Assembly: GCA_027486415.1 (NCBI GenBank) | Contig: JAIXPC010000008.1 | Location: 248,001 to 312,000, forward strand | Origin: Sphingomonadales bacterium | Lineage (GTDB): Bacteria; Pseudomonadota; Alphaproteobacteria; Sphingomonadales; Sphingomonadaceae | Reading direction: 5' to 3' | Length of the DNA stretch: 64,000 nt | Shown here: positions 8,217 through 17,252 of the stretch, piece by piece | Layout of the letters: every line of letters begins with the position of its first letter | Position numbering within the stretch: the stretch's first letter is position 1 | Notes under the pieces: generated by a model | Told to the model about the DNA's origin: nothing | The model's input: only the letters and a program-made list of their open reading frames with translations | Databases searched by the model: none | Translations under genes and position numbers: made by a program

Positions 8217-8750
8217 TCACCGGATCTTCGGAATCCCCGTGCTGATGGTCAGCGCTTCCGCCAGCGATTGCAGCGTCGCACGCAGATCGGGATCGGCGAT
8301 GTCCTTCAGCGTCGAGCGGGCGGATTCGGGCAGCGGACCGGGCACGGGCGGGGGTGGCGGCGGTGGCGCAAGGGTCGTCGCCCCTTGTTCGATGGTGATG
8401 CGCGCCACGGCCGCATAGCCCAGGATGCGGTTGGCACGCTCGATGATCTGCGGTTCGACATGGCGCAGCATCGGCGCCAGCGCGCCAGTGGCCGCCACGG
8501 CCAGCGTGCCACCATCCTTTTGTCCGCGCGGGAATTTCAGCCGCAGCGGGCGCGAATGGCGGGCATATTGCGGGCCCACGATCTCCCCCCAGCGATCAAT
8601 CAGCGCACTGTGGGTGAAGCCGAACCGCTTGAAGGCCTGGCCGCCAACATCGCCAACCAGCTCGGCAATCGGTCTCGCGCGCCCCCCGCGCGGTGTTTCC
8701 GGCGCAGGTTGCGGCGTTTTGCCAGAGTTTTTCGGCACCGTTTTTCGCAT
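8217..8750 (-). CDS. dciA: DciA-type replicative helicase loader (DUF721)
   Basis: DUF721 protein; DciA is the ancestral bacterial loader of the replicative helicase DnaB in species that lack DnaC or DnaI. 177 residues from the ATG at 8748-8750: a basic, disordered N-terminus, then the DUF721 domain (about residues 27-120) with the expected GFTHSALIDRWGEIVGPQYARHSRPLRL and a later LAPMLRHVEPQIIERANRILGYAAVARI segment. A Pro-rich linker (PPPPPPPVPGP) and a short C-terminal helical region follow. The start leaves only 25 bases to the divergent mutY start. The position beside mutY, dsbA and smc is a known alphaproteobacterial arrangement, which supports the call. Confidence 0.85.
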   Translation of the reverse strand: MRKTVPKNSGKTPQPAPETPRGGRARPIAELVGDVGGQAFKRFGFTHSALIDRWGEIVGPQYARHSRPLRLKFPRGQKDGGTLAVAATGALAPMLRHVEPQIIERANRILGYAAVARITIEQGATTLAPPPPPPPVPGPLPESARSTLKDIADPDLRATLQSLAEALTISTGIPKIR

Positions 8751-8775
8751 CGCGCTTCCATGCCATAGACGCGGC

Positions 8776-9840
8776 GTGACCGATAGCTGGCCCCTCACCC
8801 TGATCAATTGGTATCGCGCCAACGCGCGCGACCTGCCATGGCGCAACCCGCCCGGCGCGGCCCTGCCTGATGATCCCGACTGGCCCTACCGCGTGTGGCT
8901 TTCGGAAGTGATGCTGCAGCAGACGACGACGGTTGCTGCCGCGCCCTATTTCCGCCATTTCACCACGCGCTGGCCCACCGTGGGGGCACTGGCCGCGGCG
9001 GCTGACGAGGAGGTGATGCAGGCGTGGGCCGGGTTGGGCTATTATGCCCGTGCCCGCAACCTCCTGGCCTGCGCCCGCGCCGTGGTGGAGCGCCACGGCC
9101 GCCGTTTCCCGGCCGACGAGGCGGCCTTGCGTGACCTGCCGGGGGTCGGCGATTACACGGCAGCAGCGGTGGCGGCGTTTGGCTTTGGCCGCGACGCGGT
9201 GGTGATCGACGGCAATATCGAGCGTGTTGTCACCCGGCTGTTGGCGATTGCCACCCCCCTGCCCGCGGCGCGGCCCGCCATCCGCGCCGCGCTGGCACCA
9301 GTGGTGCCGCAAGGCCAGGCCGGCGATTTCGCGCAAGCCATGATGGATCTGGCGCGGCGCATCTGCACGCCGCGCGGGCCATCGTGCCTGATCTGCCCGC
9401 TGTCTGCCGATTGCGCTGCCAATCGCGCCGGCACAGCCGAGATATTCCCGGTGAAGGTTGCGAAGAAAGCCCGGCCCACACGCACGGGGACCGCATGGTG
9501 GATCGAGGCCGATGGCCATGTGCTGACCATCGTGCGCCCGGCCAAGGGCCTGCTGGGCGGCATGCGAGCGCTGCCCAGTTGTGGCTGGCGCGGAAGCGGT
9601 GAGCCGCCGATGGCGGGCGATTGGCGACGCTTGGGCAGCGTGGCCCATGGCTTCACGCATTTCGAACTGCATCTTTCGGTGGATGCGTTGCGGCTGGCGC
9701 GGCGTCCCGCGCTTGATCTGCCCGGAGCGCTATGGTTGCCGCTGGCAGAGATCGAAGCGGCCGGCCTGCCGACTCTGTTTGCCAAGGCGGCGCGGTTGGG
9801 GCTTGCCGCCGCGGGGGAAGCCGGGGAGAAAGCGGCATGA
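8776..9840 (+). CDS. mutY: Adenine DNA glycosylase MutY
   Basis: Removes adenine mispaired with 8-oxoguanine. 354 residues from a GTG at 8776, chosen because the family begins just before the LINWYRANARDLPWR segment. Catalytic Glu44 in SEVMLQQT, helix-hairpin-helix LPGVGDYTAAAV (121-132), catalytic Asp145 in VIDGNIERV, and a 4Fe-4S cluster with the exact C-x6-C-x2-C-x5-C spacing (Cys197, 204, 207, 213). A NUDIX-like C-terminal domain for 8-oxoguanine recognition follows (about 235-345, WWIEADGHVLTIVRPAKGLLGG). The stop overlaps the nudC ATG by four bases. Divergent from dciA with a very short common leader. Confidence 0.96.
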   Translation: MTDSWPLTLINWYRANARDLPWRNPPGAALPDDPDWPYRVWLSEVMLQQTTTVAAAPYFRHFTTRWPTVGALAAAADEEVMQAWAGLGYYARARNLLACARAVVERHGRRFPADEAALRDLPGVGDYTAAAVAAFGFGRDAVVIDGNIERVVTRLLAIATPLPAARPAIRAALAPVVPQGQAGDFAQAMMDLARRICTPRGPSCLICPLSADCAANRAGTAEIFPVKVAKKARPTRTGTAWWIEADGHVLTIVRPAKGLLGGMRALPSCGWRGSGEPPMAGDWRRLGSVAHGFTHFELHLSVDALRLARRPALDLPGALWLPLAEIEAAGLPTLFAKAARLGLAAAGEAGEKAA

Positions 9841-10742
9841 CGATGTTCCTTGACGTGCCGGCCACCGGCTTCACCGGCAATATCCTCGACCGCGCCGACG
9901 AGATCAGGCGCGATACTGCCGGCCTGATCGCCATGCGGGCCCGGCCGGATGCGCGCTGGCTGGTGCTGGATGGGCTGAACCCTGTAGTCAAGCAGGCCGA
10001 AGGCGGCCCGCCGGCGATCCTGTGGGCCTATCGTTCCGACATTCCGCACGATGCGCTGTCGATCTTCCTCGGCATGGGTCCCCACGGCCCGCGCTTTGCC
10101 GCCGCCGCGCCATCGGACGAGCTGGTTGCCGATTTCGGCGGCAAGGTACTGGATGCCCGCGCTGCCGGCAGCCTGCTGCCCGCCCCCGAAGCGGCCATCG
10201 TGGCGCAGGCGCGATCGATCATCGACTGGCACCAGCGTCACGGCTTTTGCGCGGTGTGCGGTGCCAAGACCGAACTGGCCAAGGCCGGCTATGCCCGCCA
10301 GTGCCAGGGGTGCAAGGCCGAGCATTTTCCACGCGTTGATCCGGTGGTGATCATGCTGGCGGTGAAGGACGGACACGCCCTGATCGGCCGTCAGCCGCGG
10401 TTTCCCAAACGGTTCTTGTCGGCGCTGGCGGGTTTTGTCGAACCGGGCGAAAGCCTGGAGGAGGCCGTTCGCCGCGAACTGTGGGAAGAGGCCGGCATCA
10501 CGACGAAGCGTGTGCGCTATCTCGCCAGCCAGCCCTGGCCCTTCCCGTCCAGCCTGATGATCGCCGCCTTTGCCGAAGCCGAAGGGTTCGAGGTGCGGCT
10601 GGACGAGGAAGAACTGGAAGAGGTGCGCTGGGTGACGAAGGACGAGGTGCGCGCCGCGCTGGCCGGCACCGGCGATTTCCTGGCGCCTCCACCGATGGCG
10701 ATCGCCCACACGCTGCTGAAGGCGTGGGTGGACGAGGCCTAG
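9837..10742 (+). CDS. nudC: NADH pyrophosphatase / NAD-cap decapping hydrolase NudC
   Basis: Nudix hydrolase acting on NAD(H) and NAD-capped RNA ends. 301 residues from the ATG at 9837, which overlaps the mutY stop (ATGA). N-terminal NUDIX-like domain, a zinc ribbon with Cys138, Cys141, Cys156 and Cys159 (CAVC and CQGC), then the Nudix box at residues 199-221 (GFVEPGESLEEA followed by RELWEEAG). The NudC-specific SQPWPFP motif at 231-237 separates it from other Nudix enzymes. Coupled to mutY, another Nudix-fold protein, which fits a shared role in nucleotide damage control, though that link is inferred. It ends 7 bases from the convergent GGDEF/EAL gene. Confidence 0.95.
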   Translation: MTMFLDVPATGFTGNILDRADEIRRDTAGLIAMRARPDARWLVLDGLNPVVKQAEGGPPAILWAYRSDIPHDALSIFLGMGPHGPRFAAAAPSDELVADFGGKVLDARAAGSLLPAPEAAIVAQARSIIDWHQRHGFCAVCGAKTELAKAGYARQCQGCKAEHFPRVDPVVIMLAVKDGHALIGRQPRFPKRFLSALAGFVEPGESLEEAVRRELWEEAGITTKRVRYLASQPWPFPSSLMIAAFAEAEGFEVRLDEEELEEVRWVTKDEVRAALAGTGDFLAPPPMAIAHTLLKAWVDEA

Positions 10743-10749
10743 GCCACGG

Positions 10750-13113
10750 TCACGCCATCTCGGCCGCCGCCACCAGCGCCGTCGCCTCCTCCGGCGGCAT
10801 CGGGCGACCGAACAGATAGCCCTGCACCTGCGTGCAGCCAAGTTCGCGGCACAGTTCGAAGGCGGCGCGGGTTTCCGTGCCTTCCGCCGTTGTCTTCATG
10901 TCGAGACTGGCGGCCATGCGGACGATGGCCTGAATGATGGCGCTGGCTTCATCGCCCATTGCCACCGCGCGATTGACGAAGCTGCGATCGATCTTGATGC
11001 GGCTGAAACTGGCCTTCTGCAGCGTGCCCAGCGCCGAATAGCCGGTGCCGAAATCATCAAGCGCAAAGCTGACACCCATCGCTGTCAGCCGCGCCAGCAC
11101 ATCGATCACCGCCGGCTTGTCGGCCAGGAACAGGCTTTCGGTGATTTCCAGTTCCAGCCGGCCGGGATCGACCCCGTGACGGGCAAGCGTGTCGGCAATC
11201 AGATCGGGTAGGCCGGGAACCTCCACCTGCACAGCCGACAGGTTGATCGCCACCCGCACATGGTCCGGCCAGTGCGCCGCCCACGCCACGGCTTGATCGA
11301 TCACCCAAGCGCCGATCGGGACGATCAGGCCGGTTTCTTCGGCCAGCGGAATGAAATCCAGCGGCGACACCAGCCCCATTTCGGGATGATCCCAGCGCAG
11401 CAGCGCCTCGAACGCGGTGATGCGCTCGTCGCCGGAATCCACCACCGGCTGGAACATCAGGCGCAGCTGATTGCGGGCCAGCGCCTCTGACAGGTCGGCC
11501 TCAAGCTTGCGGCGTTCTTCGGCGGCCGCGGCCATTTCCGGCGCAAATCGGCAGGCGGCACCGCGCCCCTGTTCCTTGACGCGATAGAGCGCGAGATCGG
11601 CGCATTTCAGCAGCGCTTCGGGCGTGATCGCATCGTGCGGCGCGAGCGCCCAGCCCACCGACGCGCCGACGATCGCCGAGCCCTTGCCGCTCTCTTCCCC
11701 CAGCGGAAAGGCACGCGCCATGTCGGTTACCACCCGTTCGGCCAGCCTGGCCGCGCGTTCGGCATTGGCTTCGGGCAGCACGATGGCGAATTCATCACCA
11801 CCCAGCCGGGCGATGGTGGCGCCATCCTTCAGCATTCCTTTCACCAGCGCCTGCAGCCGCTGGGCGACCTGGCGCAGCAGCAGATCGCCGGCGCCGTGAC
11901 CAAAGCAATCATTCACCGCCTTGAAGCGATCGAGATCGACGAACAGCAGGGCCGCCGGCCGCCCCGACAGACAGGCCCGCTCCACCACCTCGTCAAGCGA
12001 TTCGCGGAACAGGCTGCGATTGGCCAGCCCGGTGAGCGGATCGAAGCGCGCCAATTGCGCGATGCGTTCCTGGCTGCGGCGCACCTCCGTCACATCGCGG
12101 CCCACGCCGCGGAAGCCGGTGAAATTGCCCGCCATGTCCTGCTTGGGGGTGCCCGACAGCGCCCACCACCTCAGATCACGCCCCAGCGGCACCGGCACGA
12201 CCAGGTCGCGGAACGGTTGCTGCCCCGTCAGCGCATGGGCAAGCGCGGCTGCCGACGCGCCGCCCTGCACCGGATCAAGCAGTGCCAGCAGCGGCTGACC
12301 CAACAGTTCGCTGCGTTGGCGGCGGGCCACATCGGCAAAACGCGGCGTGACATGGGTCAGGCAGCCGCGCCCATCGAGTTCGAGCAGCCAGTCCGATCCA
12401 TTCGATTCATACTCGTTGAGCAGCAGGCGCACCACCTCGCCCTGTTCCGACAGATCGGCCTCGCTCTTCAACCGCGCCATGGTGTGATAGGTGGTCACCA
12501 GCGCGGAACGCTGCTTGATCATCACGAAACTGATCAGCCCCATCAGCACCAGCGGGTGATGAAGCGGCGCACCTGCCGGCAGCGCTGCCACCATGCCGCC
12601 GGCGATCAGCAGCAGCACCAATGCCACGGCGGCCGGCATGGTGGCCGCCCCGTTCGATACCGCACCCATGAACAGCATCGAAACCAGCATCAGCATCGCC
12701 TGGCCATCAGCAGGCTGGGCCGGCACCAGTGCCATCATCAGCCCGACCCAGCACATTGCCAGCCCGGCGATTTCTGCGGTGACCCGCCAGAATTCGGCCT
12801 GTCCCACCGGCCGCCCACCATCATCGGCGCGGCGGCTGACGACACGCAGGGTCCAGATCGCCACCAGCAGGGTCATGCCAAGCAGCCATGGTGCCATCGC
12901 CGAAAATGCCACCGTGCTGCCGAACACGCCCAGCACCGCAAGCATGTTGAGGACCAGCACCGTCAGGTTGAAGGGCACGTTGCGATTGAGCTGGCCCAGC
13001 TGCCGGGCGCGCACTTCGGCCCAGAAACCGGTTTCGGTCTGGGCCAGCCCCAGCACCTGGCGCCAGCCAAGATCGCGCACCATCTGCACCGGTGGCCTGA
13101 GCATCGCGGTCAT
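10750..13113 (-). CDS. Membrane PAS-GGDEF-EAL cyclic-di-GMP signalling protein
   Basis: Likely makes and/or breaks cyclic di-GMP. 787 residues: soluble N-terminus (1-45), six or so membrane helices (about 48-205) forming an unassigned sensor, a PAS domain (about 235-355, ending in a GVGRDVTEVRRSQE linker), a GGDEF domain (about 360-530) with an intact RLGGDEFAIVL active site, and an EAL domain (about 540-785) with intact EALLRWDHP, NLSAVQ, ELEITES, DDFGTGYSAL and KIDRSFV motifs. Both catalytic sites look complete. I see no RxxD inhibitory site before GGDEF, so product inhibition may be missing. The ATG at 13111-13113 has AAAGGCG upstream. Divergent from pcrA. Confidence 0.92.
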   Translation of the reverse strand: MTAMLRPPVQMVRDLGWRQVLGLAQTETGFWAEVRARQLGQLNRNVPFNLTVLVLNMLAVLGVFGSTVAFSAMAPWLLGMTLLVAIWTLRVVSRRADDGGRPVGQAEFWRVTAEIAGLAMCWVGLMMALVPAQPADGQAMLMLVSMLFMGAVSNGAATMPAAVALVLLLIAGGMVAALPAGAPLHHPLVLMGLISFVMIKQRSALVTTYHTMARLKSEADLSEQGEVVRLLLNEYESNGSDWLLELDGRGCLTHVTPRFADVARRQRSELLGQPLLALLDPVQGGASAAALAHALTGQQPFRDLVVPVPLGRDLRWWALSGTPKQDMAGNFTGFRGVGRDVTEVRRSQERIAQLARFDPLTGLANRSLFRESLDEVVERACLSGRPAALLFVDLDRFKAVNDCFGHGAGDLLLRQVAQRLQALVKGMLKDGATIARLGGDEFAIVLPEANAERAARLAERVVTDMARAFPLGEESGKGSAIVGASVGWALAPHDAITPEALLKCADLALYRVKEQGRGAACRFAPEMAAAAEERRKLEADLSEALARNQLRLMFQPVVDSGDERITAFEALLRWDHPEMGLVSPLDFIPLAEETGLIVPIGAWVIDQAVAWAAHWPDHVRVAINLSAVQVEVPGLPDLIADTLARHGVDPGRLELEITESLFLADKPAVIDVLARLTAMGVSFALDDFGTGYSALGTLQKASFSRIKIDRSFVNRAVAMGDEASAIIQAIVRMAASLDMKTTAEGTETRAAFELCRELGCTQVQGYLFGRPMPPEEATALVAAAEMA

Positions 13114-13211
13114 TCATGCGCCTTTTGCAAGAGAGACTGTCGGCAGCAGCAACGGCGGCGGTCGCGACGTCTTGAATCAGGGGCGGAATGCGGCTTGGCA
13201 TTTGGGCATTT

Positions 13212-13226
13212 GTTCCATAATTGTTC
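13212..13226 (+). promoter_or_regulatory. LexA (SOS) box and -10 element of pcrA
   Basis: GTTC-N7-GTTC (13212-13215 and 13223-13226), the exact alphaproteobacterial LexA-binding consensus. Inside it lies CATAAT (13216-13221), a good -10, with TTGGCA (13195-13200) as a possible -35 at a short 15-base spacing. The box ends four bases before the pcrA ATG at 13231, so LexA would cover the -10 and the transcript would begin at or next to the start codon. Confidence 0.7.
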
Positions 13227-13230
13227 ACGG

Positions 13231-15537
13231 ATGACCCTGCCGGCCCCTCTTGATTCTGCCGATGCCACGCCGCCGTGGCTGGCTGGCCTGAATCCACCGC
13301 AGCGCGACGCCGTGCTCACCACTGAAGGCCCGGTGCTGATCCTTGCCGGGGCCGGCACCGGCAAGACCAAGGCGCTGACGGCGCGACTGGCGCACATCCT
13401 GTTCAGCCGGCTGGCGTGGCCATCGGAAATCCTGGCGGTCACCTTCACCAACAAGGCGGCGCGCGAGATGCGCCACCGTACCGAGCTGCTGCTGGGGCCA
13501 ATGGCGGAAGGCTTGCCGTGGCTGGGCACGTTTCACGCCCTCGCCGCGAAGATGCTGCGACGTCATGCCGGGCTGGTGGGATTGAACCCGCAGTTCACCA
13601 TCCTTGATACCGATGATCAGCTGCGCCTGCTGAAACAGGTGGTGGCCGAAGCCGGGCTGGATGAAAAACGCTGGCCGGCCAAGCAGCTGGCCGGGCTCAT
13701 CGATCGCTGGAAGAACAAGGGGCAGCTGCCGGCGGACGTGCCATCAGGCGAAAGCTTTGCCTATGCCGATGGCGCCAATGGCGGCGGTGCCGGGCTCTAT
13801 GCCCGCTATCAGCAGCGGCTGATCAGCCTCAATGCCTGCGATTTCGGCGATCTGCTGCTGCACATGCTCACCATCTTCCGCCAGCACGCCGACGTGCAGG
13901 CCGAATATCAGCGCCGGTTCAAATATGTGATGGTGGACGAGTATCAGGACACCAATTCGGCGCAATATCAGTGGCTGAAGGCGCTGGTGGGGCCAGCGCG
14001 CAACATCGCCTGCGTGGGCGACGATGATCAGTCGATCTACAGCTGGCGCGGGGCCGAAGTGGCCAATATCCTGCGGTTCGAAGCGGATTTCCCCGGCGCG
14101 AAGTTGATCAAGCTGGAACAGAATTACCGCTCCACACCGCATATCCTGGCGGCTGCCAATGCCCTGATCGGCAACAACCGTGGTCGGCTGGGCAAGGCGC
14201 TGTTCACCACCCACGCCGATGGCGAGAAAGTGGAAGTGACATCAGTGTGGGACGGGCCCGAGGAAGCCCGGCTCGTGGGCGACGAGGCCGAACGACTGGC
14301 CCGCGAAGGCGCCTCGTTGAACGACATGGCGATCTTGGTTCGCGCCCAGTTCCAGACCCGCCTGTTCGAAGATCGCTTCATCGCCATCGGCCTGCCTTAT
14401 CGCATTGTTGGCGGCTTCCGTTTCTATGAGCGGGCGGAAGTGCGCGATGCCCTGGCCTATCTGCGGCTGGTGCAATCCCCTGACGATGCGTTGGCATTCG
14501 AACGGATCATCAACGTGCCGAAACGCGGCCTTGGCGACAAGGCGATGGCCAGCATGCACGCCGCCGCGCGCCGACTGGGCGTGTCACTCCCGCGTGCGGC
14601 AGCCGCGTTGGTGGAGGAGGACGTGCTGACCCCGGCAGCCCGCCGGGCCGTGAAGAGCTTCCTCACCGATCTGGCCCGCTGGCGTGATCAGGCCGGCAGC
14701 ATCAGCCACGCCGAGCTGGCCGAGATCGTGCTGGAGGAATCGGGCTATGTCGCGATGTGGCAGGCCGACAAGTCGACCGAAGCCGATGGCCGCATCGAGA
14801 ATTTGAAGGAACTGGTGCGGGCGATGGGCGATTATCCCAGCCTGACCGCCTTCCTGGAACATGTCGCGCTGGTGATGGACAATGACGCCGCCAACGACGA
14901 CGACAAGATCACCATCATGACGCTCCACGCCGCCAAGGGACTGGAGTTTGATCATGTCTTCCTGCCCGGATGGGAAGAGGGCGTGTTTCCCAGCCAGCGC
15001 GCCCTGGATGAAGGCGGCACCAGCGCGCTGGAGGAAGAGCGCCGGCTGGCCTATGTCGGCATCACGCGGGCGCGGCGGCGATCGCACATCATCAATGCCG
15101 CTAACCGGCAGGTCTATGGCCAGTGGACGGCCGCACTGCCCAGCCGCTTCATCGCCGAGCTGCCCGCTGATCATCTGACCATGCGATCGACGATGAGCGG
15201 CGGGCCCAGCCTGTGGCGCGCGGCGCTGGATGGCGGTGATCCCTTTGCTCATGTCGGGCGCGGCACCGGGCGCGGGCCAGGCTGGGATCGCGCCTCGACA
15301 TCAGGGGGTTTTGGCCGTGATTTCGGCCCGCGCAGCGCCGCGCCGCCCCGAGAAGCGCGGGTAAGCGCGGTGTCGCTGGCCCCCAATCCGTCATTCCGGC
15401 GCGGCGCGCGGGTGTTTCACGCCAAGTTCGGCGAAGGCACCGTGTTCCACGTCGATGGCAACAAACTGGAGATCGATTTCGCCGCCGCCGGCCGCAAGCG
15501 CGTGCTCGATAGTTTCGTGACCCTCAAAGAGGCCTGA
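13231..15537 (+). CDS. pcrA: UvrD/PcrA-family ATP-dependent DNA helicase
   Basis: Superfamily 1 3'-5' helicase used in repair and in clearing RecA or RNA polymerase from DNA. 768 residues from the ATG at 13231. Q motif LNPPQRDAV (20-28), Walker A AGAGTGKT (39-46), motif Ia TFTNKAAREM, Walker B VDEYQDTN, motif III GDDDQSIYSWRGA, motif IV EQNYRSTPHIL, motif V TLHAAKGLEFDHVF and motif VI VGITRARRR. The C-terminal 45 residues (FHAKFGEGTVFHVDGN to LDSFVTL) form the PcrA/UvrD Tudor-like domain that binds RNA polymerase. UvrD and PcrA cannot be told apart reliably here. A LexA box lies directly before the start and no Shine-Dalgarno is seen. Its last 14 bases overlap the convergent small membrane gene. 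Confidence 0.95.
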   Translation: MTLPAPLDSADATPPWLAGLNPPQRDAVLTTEGPVLILAGAGTGKTKALTARLAHILFSRLAWPSEILAVTFTNKAAREMRHRTELLLGPMAEGLPWLGTFHALAAKMLRRHAGLVGLNPQFTILDTDDQLRLLKQVVAEAGLDEKRWPAKQLAGLIDRWKNKGQLPADVPSGESFAYADGANGGGAGLYARYQQRLISLNACDFGDLLLHMLTIFRQHADVQAEYQRRFKYVMVDEYQDTNSAQYQWLKALVGPARNIACVGDDDQSIYSWRGAEVANILRFEADFPGAKLIKLEQNYRSTPHILAAANALIGNNRGRLGKALFTTHADGEKVEVTSVWDGPEEARLVGDEAERLAREGASLNDMAILVRAQFQTRLFEDRFIAIGLPYRIVGGFRFYERAEVRDALAYLRLVQSPDDALAFERIINVPKRGLGDKAMASMHAAARRLGVSLPRAAAALVEEDVLTPAARRAVKSFLTDLARWRDQAGSISHAELAEIVLEESGYVAMWQADKSTEADGRIENLKELVRAMGDYPSLTAFLEHVALVMDNDAANDDDKITIMTLHAAKGLEFDHVFLPGWEEGVFPSQRALDEGGTSALEEERRLAYVGITRARRRSHIINAANRQVYGQWTAALPSRFIAELPADHLTMRSTMSGGPSLWRAALDGGDPFAHVGRGTGRGPGWDRASTSGGFGRDFGPRSAAPPREARVSAVSLAPNPSFRRGARVFHAKFGEGTVFHVDGNKLEIDFAAAGRKRVLDSFVTLKEA

Positions 15538-15844
15538 TATCGCGCCCGGTCAGCGCGCCCATCAACTCGCGGAACACCCTCGGCGTCAGGAACAACAGGC
15601 CAACGGAGGCAAGGGCGATGCACTGCACCATTGGCCAGTGCAGATATTCCTGGGCGAAGAAGAAGGTGCCGACCAGCGCATAGCCGTTGAAGCGCGCAAA
15701 CAGCGACAGCGCCGCGGCGATCGCCGCCCATTGCCAGCCGAGGCCGAGGCTCCAGCCGGTCCACGCCAGCATCAGTTGCGCGATGCCAACGCCGCACAAC
15801 ACGATGGCAACCGCATATCCCGGAAATTGACGCAAACGCCCCAT
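15524..15844 (-). CDS. Small hydrophobic membrane protein of unknown function
   Basis: 106 residues from the ATG at 15842-15844; an in-frame ATG at 15860-15862 would add six residues, and neither has a clear ribosome site. Three to four membrane helices are visible: about 8-28 (GYAVAIVLCGVGIAQLMLAW), 34-46, 52-66 (ALVGTFFFAQEYL) and 68-86. I do not recognise the family. It overlaps the 3' end of pcrA by 14 bases on the other strand and is divergent from the MFS gene. The predicted helices and the clean frame support a real gene, but only the sequence type supports it. Confidence 0.55.
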   Translation of the reverse strand: MGRLRQFPGYAVAIVLCGVGIAQLMLAWTGWSLGLGWQWAAIAAALSLFARFNGYALVGTFFFAQEYLHWPMVQCIALASVGLLFLTPRVFRELMGALTGRDIRPL

Positions 15845-15916
15845 GGGTTTGCAAGTTACCATTGCTGAGGCTGCCCCGCAATTGCGGCGGCATTGCCGTC
15901 GGCACGCACCCTTTCT

Positions 15917-17173
15917 ATGGATGGCCTTGTGCCAACGATCCCCGCCCCACTGCTGATCCGCGATTATCGCGCCTTTTGGGTGGCGCGGTTTTTTGCCACC
16001 ATCGCCGGGCTGATGCTGGTGGTGGTGATCGGCTGGCAGGTCTACGATATCGCCCGCGCCACCATGACCCGCGATGAAGCCGCTTTCCTGCTTGGCATGA
16101 TCGGGCTGGCGCAGTTCCTGCCGCTGTTCTGTCTGGCGCTGGTGGTGGGCGTGATCGCCGATCGCGTTGACCGGCGATACATTGCCCGCGCGGCTGTCGC
16201 GCTCGAGGTCGGCTGTGCTGCCGTGCTCGGTGCGCTGGCGCTGGCAGGTGCCGTGCCGCTGGCGGCATTGTTCGTGGTGGCGGCCCTGCTGGGTGTCGCC
16301 CGCGCCTTCCAGGGCCCGTCGATGGCAGCGCTGGCCCCCAATCTGGTCCCGCGCGAATTGCTGCCACAGGCGATTGCCCTGAACAGCATCAGTTGGCAGG
16401 CCGGTGCGGTGATCGGCCCGCCGCTGGGCGCCTTCCTGTATGCCGTCTCGCCAGCAACGCCCTATGTCGTTGCCGCGGTGCTGTTCGCGGTCACGCTGGT
16501 CTGCCTGATGATCATCCGCCCGGTGCCGCGCCCCGCGCCGTCAACGCTGACGCCATGGCGCAGTCTGGTTGAAGGCATCGCCTATGTCCGGCACAACCGG
16601 GTGCTGTTGGGCGCGATCAGCCTTGATCTGTTTGCGGTGCTGCTGGGCGGGGCGACGGCGATGCTGCCGGTCTATGCCCGCGATGTGCTCCATGTCGGTG
16701 TCGAAGGCCTTGGGCCGCTGCGCGCCGCGCCGTCGCTGGGCGCGGTGATGATGGCGGTGCTGCTGGCCAGCCGGCCATTGAAGCGCCACGTCGGCCCGGT
16801 GATGTTTGCCAGCGTTGCGGTGTTCGGGCTGGCCACCGCCGTCTTTGGCCTTTCCACCTCCTACCCGCTTTCGGTGGTCGCGCTGATCGTCCTGGGGGCG
16901 GCCGACGCCGTCTCGGTCTTCGTGCGCGGCAGCCTCATACAGCTCCACACACCCGACGACATGCGTGGCCGGGTCAGCAGCGTTTCCGGCCTGTTCATTT
17001 CCGCCAGCAACGAGCTGGGCGAACTGGAATCGGGACTTGCCGCACGGTACATCGGGACCGTGCCGGCGGTGGTGGCCGGCGGCATTGGCGCCATCATCGT
17101 CACCGGCCTGTGGGCCTGGCGCTTCCCGCAGCTTCGCAGCGCCGACCGGTTCGAAACGCAGAAGCCGGCCTGA
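15917..17173 (+). CDS. MFS transporter (enterobactin-exporter / MFS_3 type)
   Basis: Major facilitator with about 12 membrane helices; 418 residues from the ATG at 15917 (a TTG at 15893 would add eight). The N-terminal [17 protein letters not shown], the loop motif [14 protein letters not shown] between helices 2 and 3 (a motif A relative) and [32 protein letters not shown] are typical of the MFS_3/EntS group that exports siderophores or drugs. The second half has a shorter loop RPLKRHVGP. The substrate cannot be told. It stands alone, 23 bases upstream of the cysK promoter, and diverges from the small membrane gene. Inner membrane. Confidence 0.88.
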   Translation: MDGLVPTIPAPLLIRDYRAFWVARFFATIAGLMLVVVIGWQVYDIARATMTRDEAAFLLGMIGLAQFLPLFCLALVVGVIADRVDRRYIARAAVALEVGCAAVLGALALAGAVPLAALFVVAALLGVARAFQGPSMAALAPNLVPRELLPQAIALNSISWQAGAVIGPPLGAFLYAVSPATPYVVAAVLFAVTLVCLMIIRPVPRPAPSTLTPWRSLVEGIAYVRHNRVLLGAISLDLFAVLLGGATAMLPVYARDVLHVGVEGLGPLRAAPSLGAVMMAVLLASRPLKRHVGPVMFASVAVFGLATAVFGLSTSYPLSVVALIVLGAADAVSVFVRGSLIQLHTPDDMRGRVSSVSGLFISASNELGELESGLAARYIGTVPAVVAGGIGAIIVTGLWAWRFPQLRSADRFETQKPA

Positions 17174-17196
17174 GCCGCGCCCAAGATTTTCCGCCG

Positions 17197-17225
17197 TTGG
17201 CGCAGGCGGGCAACAGGCCTACAAA
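17197..17225 (+). promoter_or_regulatory. Probable promoter of cysK
   Basis: -35 TTGGCG (17197-17202), 17-base spacer, -10 TACAAA (17220-17225). The start of transcription would be near 17232, about 20 bases before the ATG, with AAGAAGAGG as ribosome site. The spacing and both hexamers are good for this GC content. Confidence 0.55.
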
Positions 17226-17252
17226 AGACCCAACGCAAGAAGAGGTGCCGCC

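Noticed and set aside
10737-10746. GGCCTAGGCC palindrome over the nudC stop
   Set aside because: A 10-base restriction-type palindrome in coding DNA is expected by chance, and it has no T-run or spacing of a terminator.
11635-13230. An upstream extension of the pcrA frame by about 530 codons
   Set aside because: It is antisense to the GGDEF/EAL gene and has no family match. The true helicase starts at 13231, directly after the LexA box.
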